This document shows positions 22,889 through 35,900 of a DNA stretch of 64,000 nt, in pieces. Numbering within the stretch: position 1 is the first letter of the stretch; every line of letters starts with the position of its first letter. The position numbers and the translations under genes are program-made. Under the pieces are notes generated by a model. That model had not been told where the DNA came from. It ran no database searches and saw only the letters and a list, made by a program, of their open reading frames with translations. The DNA is from Cyclaneusma minus (taxonomy: Eukaryota; Ascomycota; Leotiomycetes; Marthamycetales; Marthamycetaceae): positions 124,001 to 188,000 of the forward strand of contig JAKZHN010000042.1 of the NCBI GenBank assembly GCA_037179335.1, written 5' to 3'.

Positions 22889-23224
22889 TATCCTCGCTTA
22901 AAAGCACACACTAGCCAGCAAACAATTTCCAGCACAATAGTCACTAGCTCGAAAGCCGATCTCCGATAAAGCCGCCTACCCTCGCGCGTCGTCGCCATCG
23001 TCGATCCTAACCTAACGAGTGCAATGGGAGAATAGTGGTCGGATGTCGGAGGGACTTCGGATCATATTTATATGTGTTCCGTGTTTAGGATCCGGTTGGA
23101 CGAGGAAAAACCGAGCTCCATGTTTTCGGTTGATCTTTCTGCCATTCTGGTCGTAGGAAAAGAAGATATGGCTTAGGGGCAAAGATAATAAATGGTGGTG
23201 GAGAGGGGGTTGGGCAGTGGGAGG

Positions 23225-23620
23225 TGCAGGGTGGGAGTTGGAAAGGTTAATGGCTAGAAAGCTTAGGATATTCAAGGGTTAGATTAATTAGAAGAAAAAA
23301 AGCTAGATAAGTTAAAAAGCTTAATAGCCGGAGAGCTTAAAATAGAAGAGGCCAAATATTTTATAAAATAAAAAATCGGATAGCTTAGAAAATTCATTTA
23401 AAGGCTAGCTATTTTGGAAAGCTAAAGGTTAAATAGCTTAGAAAAATTGCAAGCCAAATATTTTAAAACGAATATTAAAGGTTAGATAGCTTGGAAAAAT
23501 TAAAGACCAGGCATTTTTGAAAATCGTTAAATAGTTTAAAAAATCAAAGGTTAAATTGCTTAGAGAATTAAAGGTCAAATATTTTAAAAAAACTAAAAAT
23601 CAGACAGCTTAAAAGGTTAT
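23225..23620 (+). repeat. Imperfect minisatellite of about 20-25 bp (GGTTAAATAGCTTAGAAAAATT)
   Basis: Many diverged copies of a module such as GGTTAGATAGCTTGGAAAAA and GGTTAAATTGCTTAGAGAAT follow each other, alternating with GTCAAATATTTTAAAA variants. It marks the end of the array and the start of the deep A+T-rich block. Confidence 0.65.
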
Positions 23621-26029
23621 ATTCCGTTTAATTTACCATTTTTCCTATTGGCCAACGGGCTGGACCGTTTATAAATGGTATATTATTTACTAATAGCATG
23701 GCCTATTTAAATTGGCATAACCAATTTTATAAAGATTAAAAATCGAGGAAATAATGGGTTTTTATAAATTAAAAATATATTTTAAATTTTTAAAACCCTT
23801 TTAAATATAATTTTCCTTTTGCTTTATTTTATTTATTATAATTTTGGATTTAATTAAATTAATTTAGGCTTTTTTCAATTAAAAATTAAAGCCGATTTTA
23901 TATTAATTATAATATTAACCTAAATAGCTTTAGCCTAGCGTTTAGCCTATTTCCTTTTTGGCCTTTTTTTATCTCTAATACCTAATTCCCGTTGATATAT
24001 AAATATAGTATTATTATTAAGCCCAGCCTTATTATTGCCTTTGCTATTATTATTTTTATTGCCATTATTGTTTTTCTATTTTTTTTATTACCTTGCTGCC
24101 TGCTAGGTTTAGCCGGGCTAATTTTGCCTATTTTTCTGCATTTAAAAAACAAATAAAATTTGCTAATTAAATTGCTATAGCAATGGCTTTTTGGGCCGCT
24201 TTTTTAATTTTATTGGCATTTATTTTAGCAATTTTTGCCGATTTTAATATTTTTTAAATTAAAGCAATGCTATTGCAATTATTTAATAATGCTGCAGCCT
24301 TAGAGATTTTAATTAATTTCTTGCCTTTTTTAAATATTTGGGAAAGATTTTAGCCTAAGGGATTATTTTCTGAAAGCGGAGTAAATTAAAAAGCTTGAAA
24401 TTTATATTTTAATTTTCTAAATTGGTATAATAGCTTATATAAAATCCTAGCAATTTAAAAGATTTTTAGCGGCATTTTATTCAATTTTATAAAAAAAATG
24501 TTTTTTCTAGGGACTTTTACCAAGGCTATATTATTAATTTTAAAGCTATTATAATACTGATTTTAAATGCCTTAAGCACGTGCCCCGGGCACGCGCCACG
24601 CGCCACGCGCCCCAAGCCCTCTCACGTGCTAGGCACGTGCTTTTAGCGCTTTACGCTGATTTGCAAAACCTTTAAAATCCTATAAAGCTAAAAATTTTCT
24701 TTTTTAATTTATAATATCGCTGTATTTTAATCCCTACCTTATTTTTAAATTGCTATAATAATTTATAAGCTTTTTTTATTAACTAATTTAATTTAAATCC
24801 CTTTAAAACAATTATAGCCTTTTACCCTGCAAAAAAACAGCAGCCCAAAATTGCGCAAATTCCAAATTTAATTCCAAATTTTATGCATTTCTACCCCAAA
24901 TTCCATAATTTAATAAATTTTGCAATTTTTAAATTAAAAAACCTTGTGCTATATTTTTTATATTTATTGCCATTATTGCAAATGCAATAGCTAAGCAATT
25001 TAAAATTATAGGTGTTTTATATTTTAAAATCGCTTTTAAATATTTTGCTAATAAAAAATATAACGGCATTAATTTTAATATCGCTATTTTTTTAAAAAAA
25101 ATTTACCAATTTTATAATTAAAACTTATATCCATTTAATTATTTTTTACGTAATATTAATAAAGCTATAAATAATTTATCCAGCCAATTACATTTTTCTA
25201 AATATATATATAATTAAAATAATTAAAATTTAAAATTAGCCTACCAATATTAAAGCTGTTATTTTCTATTTTAAAAATAATATTTTTTCCGGCCATTTAT
25301 ATCGCCGCGCCAAAAATTTTAAAAAATTTACTAATTTCTTTTTAAAATATTAAAAAAAAACTCCTAATTTAGAAATTGAAATTGCACCGCGCTTTATAAA
25401 TTAATAATATAATTTATAATACCAATTATAAGCAAATTTAACTTTTTACCAAAATAATCAAAAGCAAAGGTGCATACTAATATTGTATAAGCTTTAAAAA
25501 AATTATCTTGCATTTAAATAACCCTTTTAAATAATTCTAGAAAAACGCAAAAGCTTTATATAATATTTTAATAAAAGTTTATATTATTTTAAATAAATAT
25601 AAAAAAGCCAAAAAATCTTTAAAAAAGCTAAAAATTAGAAAAAAATTAAAGCTTTGCTATATTCTATTTTAAATTTAAATTCAAAATATAATTAGCTAAT
25701 TAAAGCAATAAATTAAAAATAATTGAATTGCGCAGCAAAATTTTCAATATTTTAGCTAATTGCATTAAATATTTTAAAAGAATTTCCGAAAATAATAAAT
25801 AAATTAAATAAATTAAAACCTTTTAAGATATTAGCAATTGCATTAAAAATAAAAACTATATCAAAAAATTGCGCATTATAAATACCAAGGCCTTTAACTT
25901 TTTTTTAAAAAAAGGCGATAATTATAGCAATAGCAATGGCAATAATTAATCCAAAGCATTTATTTTAATTTCCGCTAATTAAATTTAAAAATACCTTAAT
26001 TAAAAAAAAATATAATTCTAAATATTATA
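23621..26029. other. A+T-rich degenerate DNA, no gene
   Basis: Very low G+C sequence with stops in all frames. Composition fits RIP-type mutated repeat DNA. Apart from the G+C island at 24574-24642 I recognise no element boundary or protein remnant. Confidence 0.6.
24574..24642. other. G+C-rich island with 11-bp inverted repeat around CACGTG sites
   Basis: AAGCACGTGCC at 24574-24584 is matched by its exact reverse complement GGCACGTGCTT at 24632-24642, with a 47-bp loop. The loop includes CACGCGC three times in tandem (24590-24610) and a further CACGTG. Flanking DNA is roughly 15-20% G+C, so the island stands out. Confidence 0.8.
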
Positions 26030-26034
26030 TTTAC

Positions 26035-26220
26035 TATTAAAATGCCCTTTTAATAGTTCGAATTAACCCCTTATTAAAATACCCTGGTTATATACAAAAG
26101 GTTATGCCACCCTTATATATATAAGCGAGAGAGGAATGCATAATATTTCCAAGCTATAAAATAACTTTTTTTCCTTAATATAATATACTTAAAAAATCCA
26201 ATTTATATTAAATTTAAATA
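26035..26220 (+). repeat. 5' LTR of the 15.1-kb element
   Basis: It begins TATTAAAATGCCCTTTTAAT and contains TTATTAAAATACCCTGG and AGCTATAAAATA, all shared with the copy at 40981. Differences are mostly C/T or G/A. Copies end ATTTAAATA here and ATTCAAATA downstream. Confidence 0.85.
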
Positions 26221-27299
26221 AATTATAATTACCAATATGCTTTAGTATAATTAAATTTCTTTTTATAGCGCTATATTTTTAAAGCAAAACCTGCAGCGCT
26301 ATATTTTTAGGTTTTTAATAAAAACTTTGCAATATTATATTTTTAAAGCCCCCAATTAATTTTTAGCATAATATTATATTTTTGCATTTCCTTTTTTTAT
26401 TTTGCAATATAATATTTTTAAAGCCTATTATTTATTGGCATAGTGCCTTATTCTTATAAATTTATTTATAAATTAATAATAATAATAATAATAAGTTTTT
26501 ATTTTCTAAGCCAATATATTTATCAATTTTAATTAGCCTTTATTTTGCAAATTAAATATTATATTTATTATATTTACCAATATATAAAGCATTTATAATT
26601 AAAAAAAGCTGCCCCTATTTTTATTTACGCCAATTATTATAAATAATTTATTATAATAAAAATATTTTTTCAAAGCAAGGATATTTGATATATTATAATT
26701 ATTATTTTTAATTAATATATTGCAAATCCCAATTGCATTTAAACAAATAAAAAGCAAATTGTTAAAAAATAGGTGCAATGGCAGCTATCGTAGAGTAGCT
26801 ATTATATATAGCTAGACCTAAAGGAGATTAGCGTCCGCATAGTGAGAATATTTTTATTTCGGATTTTCTAGCTATTTTTGTTTTTTTAAGCATAATATAA
26901 AGTTTTTTTTATGCCTTTATATTTATTTATTTTTAATAAATTATAAGCCCGGAATTATATAAGCTTTTAAATAATCAATTAATATTGTTTTTAATTAAGT
27001 TTTTGGTATTGTTTTAACGAAAATTTTGCATTTTGGTAATTTTTTCCCCGATATTACAATTTATTGCAAAACAATTAAAATTAATATAAGTGTTTTTTTA
27101 TATTTATTCTTTTATCAAAGCTATTACGGCATTTTATAAAATTAATTGAAATTAATAAAAAAGTTTTTTTATAATTTATTTAGCCGATTTAAAGGCTACT
27201 TTGCCAATTGTTTTTAAAAGCTAGATAAAAGCTTTTATAATAATATTATTTTTATTATTTTTTCCTTTTGTTTTAGCCAATTGCTTTTATTTTTATATT

Positions 27300-30200
27300 T
27301 GCTAATATATTTGATAATAAAAAAACCCAAAAAGCGTTTTTAATGCTATTAAAAATTAATTATAAAATTTGGTTTTGCAATATAAAAATCCTCTTTAATG
27401 AAAAGAATATATGATTTATTATTAATAAAACTATTTTTAAATATACTGGCGTTGTTTTTACTTTTAAAACTATTAATAAAAATGGCGTATTTTTTATTAA
27501 ATTTAATATTTTACAAATCGATTTGGAATTTATATTTTTTGCTATATTAATTAAGAATTAAATTAATAAGCTTAATAGTAAATTTAAGGAAATATTTATT
27601 GGCCAAGGCAAAAAGGCTATTTTAAATATTTTAAATATAAAGAAATATAAAAAGGCCGAGGCTAAGGCTATTAGTTTTTTATTTAAAGGCCTTTTTAATA
27701 ATGATAATTTTTTTAATAAATACAATATTACTAAAGGCTTATAAAGCTATTTAAAAGAAATATATATAATATTTAATGTTATTTTTGATTTAATACATAT
27801 CATCAAAATTGAGATTTTTATTTATGGCAAAAATACTATTATTTATTTTATTTAAAATAAGCTTTGCAAGCTTTAATACAACCTGGTATTTGCTAATAAA
27901 TTTTATATTAATATTTATAGCAATAAAATTTTATTTTTTTATTTTAGCCAAATTTTTTCTAATAATTATATTATTATAATTAATATTTTTCTATTAATTA
28001 ATACTATAATAAAAGTTAATAAAAATTAAAATGGTTAAAAGAAAAATAGCGTATATTAATTACTAATAGCGAAAACTATGCTTTTGCTACTAAAATTAAG
28101 AAACGGTTTTAGCAAAATAAGATTAATAAATTTGATTTTTGCAATTTTTGCAATAGCGCTTATTTTATTTGCTATTATTTTTTTAAAAAAGGCTTTTTTT
28201 ATTTTTGCTAATTAATATTTAATATATAATTTTAAGCTTTTTTTTAATATAAAGCCTTATAGTTATTGCTTTTTCTTTTTTTTCTTTCTAAAAACATTAT
28301 TATTGCTTTTTCTTTCGCCATTATTTCCTTTTTAAATAAATTTGCCGTAATAACGCCGAAAATAAAAAATATATAAAAAAAGGCTTGCTTTACCAATAAG
28401 CTTGGTTATAAAATATCCAGCGATTATACCGCTAAAATCGATAATAATTTTGAAAATAATAATGCTGCCGAAATTTCGTTTAATTTTAAGGAAAATAAAG
28501 AGGTTATTTATATTAATTATAAGCTAATTGGTAATATTGTTTTGGGCTTTAAATATTAATGCATTATTATATACATTTTTTTTAAATAGTTAAAAAAATA
28601 TTATTATTATATATCATAAAAATTGGTAGAGAAATGCTATAAGCTATTTATTAAACCATTGCAAAAATTAAATATTTAAATAAATTATTATTGCTTTAAA
28701 AAAAGTTTATTTTAAAATTTGGAATTAATTTAATTTTGGGCCAAAAATTATATGCAATTAATTTATCAAATTATTTTAATACAACAAAATAGTTTATAAA
28801 AATAAATTAGGTAACTAAATTATTAGCGCAAGTATAAATCATGGACTTTATATTATATTTAATATAAGTTAAAAATATAAAGGCTATGCCTTTATTGCCG
28901 AATTAAATATTACTATAATTAATGCGTTTTTTATAATTTTCTTTTTCAAAGGTTCAAAATTTTATGTTTTTTAAGCTAAAGATCTTTAATTTATAGCATA
29001 ATTTTTTTTATTATTTTGGTAATACTATAATTGGCAATATTTATAAAATTATTATATTAATAAAATCTATTGAAGTTTTTTTTAACTAATTGTAAAATCT
29101 ATTAAATATATGCTTTTATTGATTTTTTTTTAAAAAAATTGAATTTATATAAAACCGTTAAATTTGTATTTATTTAATTTAATACTGCTGGATTTTTTTT
29201 GGCAAAAATTGGTATTTTTTATATATTATTAATAGTTTTATATAAAAGATTTGCGCTATTTTATTGGCTATTAAAGGTAATATTATTTAGGCCTTTTAAA
29301 AATGGATTTTATAGGCTAAAAGTTAATTTAGAATTTTTTTAAAGCAGTTTATAATAATAATGCTTTTAAATTTTTTAAAGCAATTAAGCAATGGATTTAT
29401 ATGAAAAAGATTAAAGCGCAATATATTATAATGGCTTTATTTTATTAAAATGGCTTTGCAAAATAAAAAGTTTAATAATTGGAAATTAATATTTAGGCCT
29501 TATTTAAAAAGGTAAAACTGCTATTAAAATTTTGGAATAAAGCTGCTAAATATAACGCTTATATTTGTAATTGCGTTTTTATTAATTTAATTATTAAAGG
29601 CTATTTTATTCGCCCTAAAAAACTTTGAAGCGGATTTTTATTTTTTATTAATAATATTAGGGTATTTGGATTTTTATGCATTTTTTATTTTAATTTAAAA
29701 ATATTTTTAAAAATTAATTATATTATAAACTTATTAATATTAATTGCCTTGGTAGTTTTATAAAGTATTTTAATATTATTATAAAATAATTTAAAATTAG
29801 AATATATGGATTATATAAATAAAGTTAAGGTTTGGAAATTTAACTTGGAATTAGAGTTTAATTTAAAAATTCGGGGGATTTTAAACAATTAAAATATAAT
29901 AATCGAATGGAAATAGCGAAATTTTATAAGCAAAACAATGGCTTTAATATTAAGCAATTAAATATTAATGCTATAAAAAGATTAAAGGCTATTAATAAGG
30001 AATTTAGTTTCTTATTATAATATATATTAAATAATATATTATAATATAATATATTAAAAAAGCTATAATACAATTTATTAAATAGGCCAATTTTTAATAC
30101 ATTGGAAACGCAATAATATAATATATTAAATAAGTTATAATATAATATACCGGAAATATTATAAAATATTATATTAATCATAATTTAAAATATACCAATA

Positions 30201-32300
30201 TTTATACCAATTTCTACAATATTAAATATATTAATTTTTATAATATTAAATATACCAGCTTTTATAATATTAAATGCGTTTATAGCTTTATTTTTTGCCG
30301 ATTTTGTCGATAATTTTAATGGTTTAAATTAACTAGATTTTAAGCCTATAAAATAATTAAAGCTTAATGGAAAATTAAAAATATTATCTTTAAAAAAAAT
30401 TATTTGAAAGCTTTTATTAGCTTTTTGCATAACGATTTCCGCTTTTATTTTAATAAGCAATTATATTAAAATTAATAACAATAATGCCATTCCGGATCTT
30501 TTTGGAGTTTGGGGGGGTTTTTTTTTTGCAAATAATATTTTGGCTTTTAAAGCAAAGCTATATTTTATAAAAAATGGTATTAAATAATAAAGATTTTTTT
30601 TAAAGCTATTAGCTAGAAGGCAAAGCTTTATAAAATTATTTAAGCTATAATTATATATATTAGTTATAATATTAACGATATTAAAAAATTTGTAAATTTA
30701 ATTATAAAGGAATATTTTTTAATAATAAAAATTTGCGAAATCAGGAATTTTTAATTTTATAAAAAGATTATTAATTTTAAAAATTGGTATTATAAATAAT
30801 AAAAGCTTGCTATAATTAAAAAGCTAGAACTTTTAATATAAAATAAAATATGGAAATATATTAAAAAGCTAAAAAAAGCAAATTTAGTTTTTATTAAATG
30901 GGTGTATATTATTAAAACTAAAATTAATGGAATTATTAAATGGTTTAAAGCTTGGCTAATAATTTAAGGCTTTAATTAAATATTTAATAAGGATTATATT
31001 AATACTTTTGCCTTAATTATTTATATGGATTTATTTTATTTTGTTTTTATTATTTTTTGCAAAAACTTTAAATGTAAATAATTTAATATTAAAAACGCTT
31101 TTATTAAAGCCAAAATAATATTTAAAATTGATTTAAGTTTTTTTAAAAAAATTACTATTTTATTAAATTATATTTTTTAGGTTTTTAAAAGCTTATATAA
31201 TTTAAAATAGGCAATTAAAAATTGAAATTTATTTACAAAAGCAATTAAAAAAATAGGGTTTTATTTAAAGCCTTATAGGGTTTTGCATTTATAAATATCC
31301 GAAATGCGGTATTATTTTTTTAGTATATATTAATAATATTATTATAGCCATTTGCAGTAAAAAATAATTTGCTTGGTTTTATTTTCAGTTTTGTTTTTAA
31401 TTTAATGCCAAATCTTTTAAAAAGATTTCTAAAAGTTTTGGTATAAAAGTAAGAAAAAGCCGGAAGGCCAAGATTTTTATTTTAATTGGGAATAATATTT
31501 TTATTAAATATTAAAAAATTTAATATAGCCAAATCTCGATTTTTAATTAAGTGTATTTTTATAAATAATTATAAAGTTTGTAAACTTTTTGCTTTTAATA
31601 ATAAATATATAATTAATAAAAAATACCAATAAATTCTTGGAAATTTTATATTTGCTATAATTTTTATTTATTTAAATATTGCTTTTGCAATTAAAAGGCT
31701 AGTTTAATATATAAGCAATTTATTAATTTATTATAGCTATGCTTTTAAAATTCTTTTATGCTATATTAATTTAATAAATTTTTATAAAATATGCTATAAT
31801 TTTAAAAGAATATATTATAAATTAATAGTTTATTTAAATCTTAATTAGGCTAATAATAATATTAACCAAATAAGCGTATTTGGCATTATTGCTATATTTT
31901 ATAGCGGGCTAATATTTAAAAAAAAATAGCGCTGCGTTTTTACTTTTTTTATCGAATTTAAATATATTGCTTTATTTAGCTATATTAAATAGAGTTAATA
32001 ATTTGGCCAAATTTTTAAAAATTTGGCGTTTTTTTAAATTTGTTGAAAAGAATTTATAATTTATTTATATATTTGGAGATAATTAAGGCTTTTTTTTGTA
32101 TAATTAAGAATTTAAAAATTTATAAATGCTTTAAATAAATAAATATAATATGTTACTTTATTCGGAATTTATAAATTAAAAACTTATAATTAAATGCTTT
32201 GTATTTTTAATATAAAGCTAAATTATACCCAAAAGTACAATTTAATAAAATTTAATATAAAGAATATAAAAATTTGTATTATTTCTATATTAAATGCAAT
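27300..32300 (+). pseudogene. Remains of a Ty1/Copia gag-pol polyprotein (copy A)
   Basis: Fragments in the Copia order gag - integrase - reverse transcriptase - RNase H can be read on the plus strand through many stops. A CCHC-like segment is at about 28,132-28,185 (FCNFCNS...). The integrase end is at about 29,540-29,690, with KAAKYNAYICN followed by the NIRVFGF block that corresponds to the usual LRVFG. Reverse transcriptase is at about 30,940-31,240: GFN.IFNKDYINTFA, then FNIKNAFIKA and SLYNLK.AIK. A YINNI segment near 31,330 stands where Copia has YVDDM. RNase H is at about 31,890-32,200, with a degenerate counterpart of the TEAEYMAL block (FIEFKYIALF) and INIICYFIRNL. No intact frame survives. 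LTRs for this copy were not found. Confidence 0.75.
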
Positions 32301-32999
32301 ACTTTTAAACTAATATAGCAAGAAAATAAAAAAAGGAATAATTGGTATAATATTATAAATATTATAGTAAAATAAATTTCAAAATTAAAGCCTTAATATA
32401 TTTAGACTAGCATATTTAGAAATACGCAAAATAATCAGGTTATTTCTCTACCGGAACGGTATTTTTATAAATAATTTGAAGGGAAACAAAAAATGAATTA
32501 CTTTTTTATTTAATTTAGCAATAAAAAGTAATTCGCTATAGAATTGGCCTGCGGCTGAATTGGCCAAAACATAAATAAATATTAAATATCTTATTTTAAA
32601 TGCAATTTTTAAAGGCATTTATAAAAAGCCTGCAATAGTTTTTTAGGAAAAAAATTTAAATTCAAAATTTAAAAAACGGAATTAATACTTTAAAAATGGC
32701 CAATTTCCCCTTAGCCAAGATATTTAATAAAATGCCAAAAAAACCAAGCTAAACGAATTGAAAAATTAATAAAAATAAACAAGCATTTTGGGAATAGTTT
32801 TAGAATTAATTTAAACCATTATTAATTAGACCACCTTTAATTAAACTATTTTTAAAAAATGCTTTATTTTGAAAAGCCATATTAGGACTTTCCAGAATTT
32901 TTGCAGAATTTAAATTAATATTTGGTTATGAAATTCCAGCAAATCCAAAAATATCCCGCTATTGTTTTTCGGAATTAAAATATTATTTTTAAGGATAGT

Positions 33000-35900
33000 A
33001 TATGCCTTTTACCGGCCCTCTTTCTTTTATTGGCCTTTTTTCCTATTAACCACTATATAAAAAAAATCGTGTATATTTAAAATTAAAAAAAAAGAATAAT
33101 TATAAAGCCAGAAAATAAATTATAAATTTTGGTAAAACATATTAAAAAAAAACTGCTATAGCGGTAAATTATATAGTATTTTGGATGCCAAGCTTTAAAA
33201 GTTTTATAATATATATAATAAAACTGGTATTCCTTTAGTAAACTATATTATAATTTATTTTTATATATTAATTAATAAAGCCCAGGAATACTATAATCGA
33301 TTCCTGATTCATTAAAGCTTTCTTTTTAATAAAATAATTAATTATACCAAAACCAAATTTAAAATTAAAGCTAATAGTATAAAATACTGGAATTTGTAAA
33401 TTAATATTAATTTTGCAAGGCTATTATTAACAATTTAGGCAAATTCAAAATAAAATGCCTAAATTTAATATTTAATAATTTTTAAAAGATTTCGCCCAAT
33501 TTTGGTTTAAAATACCAATTGAATAAAGCTATTAAAAATTGGCTTTATTAAGACATTTAAGGAGTTTCGGACTATAAATAAATACTTTTAAATTTACGGC
33601 CAAATTATAAAGGCCTAATAGCCCAAATCCATTTCGCCATTTTTGATAGAATAAAGATTAATGCTAATATTACTTAATTTTATACCCATTTTAAATTTTG
33701 CAACTATAATTTAAAATTCTTCAATTACTTCTTTTACCAAATAGCCCTTTTTAGCCATTCCTTTTATTAGGCATTCCTATTACTTTAATTTTAATATTTC
33801 CAAAATAGGGAAATTAATAAAAAACCAAATTATTCAAATAGGATTTTGGCTAACCAGTTTTATATTTATTATATTAATAGAAAAATATATAATAGAAAGT
33901 ATAATAGCAAATTTAAAAAGGATTTTAAGCAGAAACTATGCTATATTTATAGCAAGCCAAATTATGTTTTTACCAAATATTTTAAAGATAAATAAAAGAA
34001 ATATTGGAGAAAAGGGAAAAAGATAAAAGATAAAAGAAAGAAGCCTTTTAATAAAGGGCATTACTACTTTTTTTATATAAAATTAAAAGAGTAGAATTAT
34101 AAAACAATAATTCTAATAATTGATAATTAGCAAAGGATATTATATATTTTATTAAAATTATATAGCTTTTTTAAATTATTTAATTATTTAATTTGGAAAA
34201 TAAAGAAAATCCTTATTTAGAATTTAAAATTTTTAACTTACCATATTTATTTATAATTGAAATTGGTATTTTAAACGGCTAAGCTATTATAGAGATTTTT
34301 GCAAATATGCAAATAGCCTATTTATTTACCAAAATATCCCTATTTAATTTGTTCTATTTAAAAAATCCCATTTTAATTGCAAAGATCTTTACCATTTATA
34401 GCCGCTATATTAAAGGAATTTTTTAAAGCATATTTTTAAATAACAATGCTGCCAAAATATTATTTAATAGCATTAAATAATTTAAGGCTTTTCAAGCAAT
34501 TATTTCTAGCTTAAAGCTTAAATTTATTTTAAAAGAAATTTTTGGCATTTGCTTTAAAAGAAGTTCCAATAAGCTATTAAATATAGTTAATATTTAAATA
34601 CTATTTAAAATAATCTCCTTTATTATAATAAATAATAATACCCTAATGCTTTTTTTATATAATATAAAAAAAATGGATATCTATTATAATATAATATAAA
34701 AAACATTATAATTTAAGGCAATGTTAAAATGGCTATATTTATTAAATAGGGCCATTTCTAATTTTTATTTATTCCAGCTAAATTTAATAATAAAAGAAAA
34801 GCTATTAAATATTTGATAAAAATTGAATTAAAGAAGATTTATAAAAATTAGAATTATGCCATTGTAAAATTCTTTTTTTATTTTATTTAATGCAAATAAA
34901 ATATTTAAAATAAAAGCGCTGGAATAAATTATTAAATACTGATATTAATATTAAATTTATAGCAAACTTTTAGCACGCTTTAAATGTAATATTAGCAAAG
35001 AATTTAAATTTAATATCAAAATTTTGATGTATATTTTTTAATAAAAAAGCCATTATATTATTTATATTGTAAATATAGCTATTAAATTTTAAATAGCAAA
35101 AGTTATACTATTCCAATATATAAAAATAATTTGGCAAGCTATTAAGCTATATTAAATTAATATTTATTTGGGCCTATTTAATCTTTTAATTGCAAATGCT
35201 AAAATGGAATTTATTAATAAGGAATTTTAAGCCCAAGCAGCCTTTAAAGAAATTTAAATAAAACTTATTCCAATTAAAGCATATTGAAATATTGGACGGA
35301 ATAAGCGCTATTATATAATTTTTAAAAAAGCCATTAAAATTATTTCCAATAATTTGCTAAATATCCCAATTAAAATAATATTGTAAATAGCAATTAAGGC
35401 TATTAATAATACAGCTGGACCAAATAGCTCTATTTTTTTGGTATTTAATGCTTATTTAAAGCTTGTTTGTAAATTAGCATTATTTTTTTTAATAATTAAA
35501 AGGGCAAAGACTATCAAAAACATTATAGCTAAAATTAAGAAAACATTTTTAAAAAAAATAATAGCCAATGCCCTAGCTATAAAAAGTATTTTAAATATTT
35601 CAAAACTTATAGATTTAGGAATTGGATTAATAGTTCTTATATATAAAAAAGATAAAAACTAAAATAGGCTTTATAAAATTAAAAAATTAATAAATTATAA
35701 TAATAAAAATTAATAAAAGGGATATAAATTTTAAATTTATATATATTAAGCTAGAATATATAAATTGGAATGCGTTCTATAATTTACCTTTAAATTGGCT
35801 AGCATTTATAATACCAAATAGGCTAATTTTCGCAACGCCAATTGCAATGCTAAATAAGCTAATTTTTATAGCGCTAGCTGCAATACAAAATATTCTAAAA

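Larger units (their letters stand above)
14580..23100 (+). repeat. Degenerate tandem array, unit about 315-350 bp, each with a TATTTATA box
   Basis: TATTTATA boxes (or one-base variants) start at 14705, 15048, 15490, 15823, 16489, 17438, 17753, 18066, 18388, 18705, 19017, 19374, 19699, 20036, 20373, 20705, 21051, 21370 and 23065. One inverted box is at 15951-15958. Undisturbed spacings are 312-357 bp. Each unit has a purine-rich lead-in (e.g. GGAGAGAAAA...TTCGGGCCC) before the box. After it come a CAGCCTGC-like segment, then two copies of a TACC(A/G)CCGTTTAT-like module, then an A-rich part with CAAACAATTTCCAGCACAAT. Larger gaps are explained by inserted hAT elements, minisatellite growth or an inversion. 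Units at 14.6-16.5 kb keep normal G+C; those at 17.2-19.9 kb are strongly A+T-shifted. No function is known to me. Confidence 0.85.

Noticed and set aside
23012..23275. Minus-strand open frame of 87 codons, His/Pro/Leu-rich
   Set aside because: It sits in the last array unit and the following minisatellite; its composition reflects the repeats.
26474..26495. Short run of TAA repeats as a possible functional microsatellite
   Set aside because: Only about seven copies, unremarkable at this base composition.
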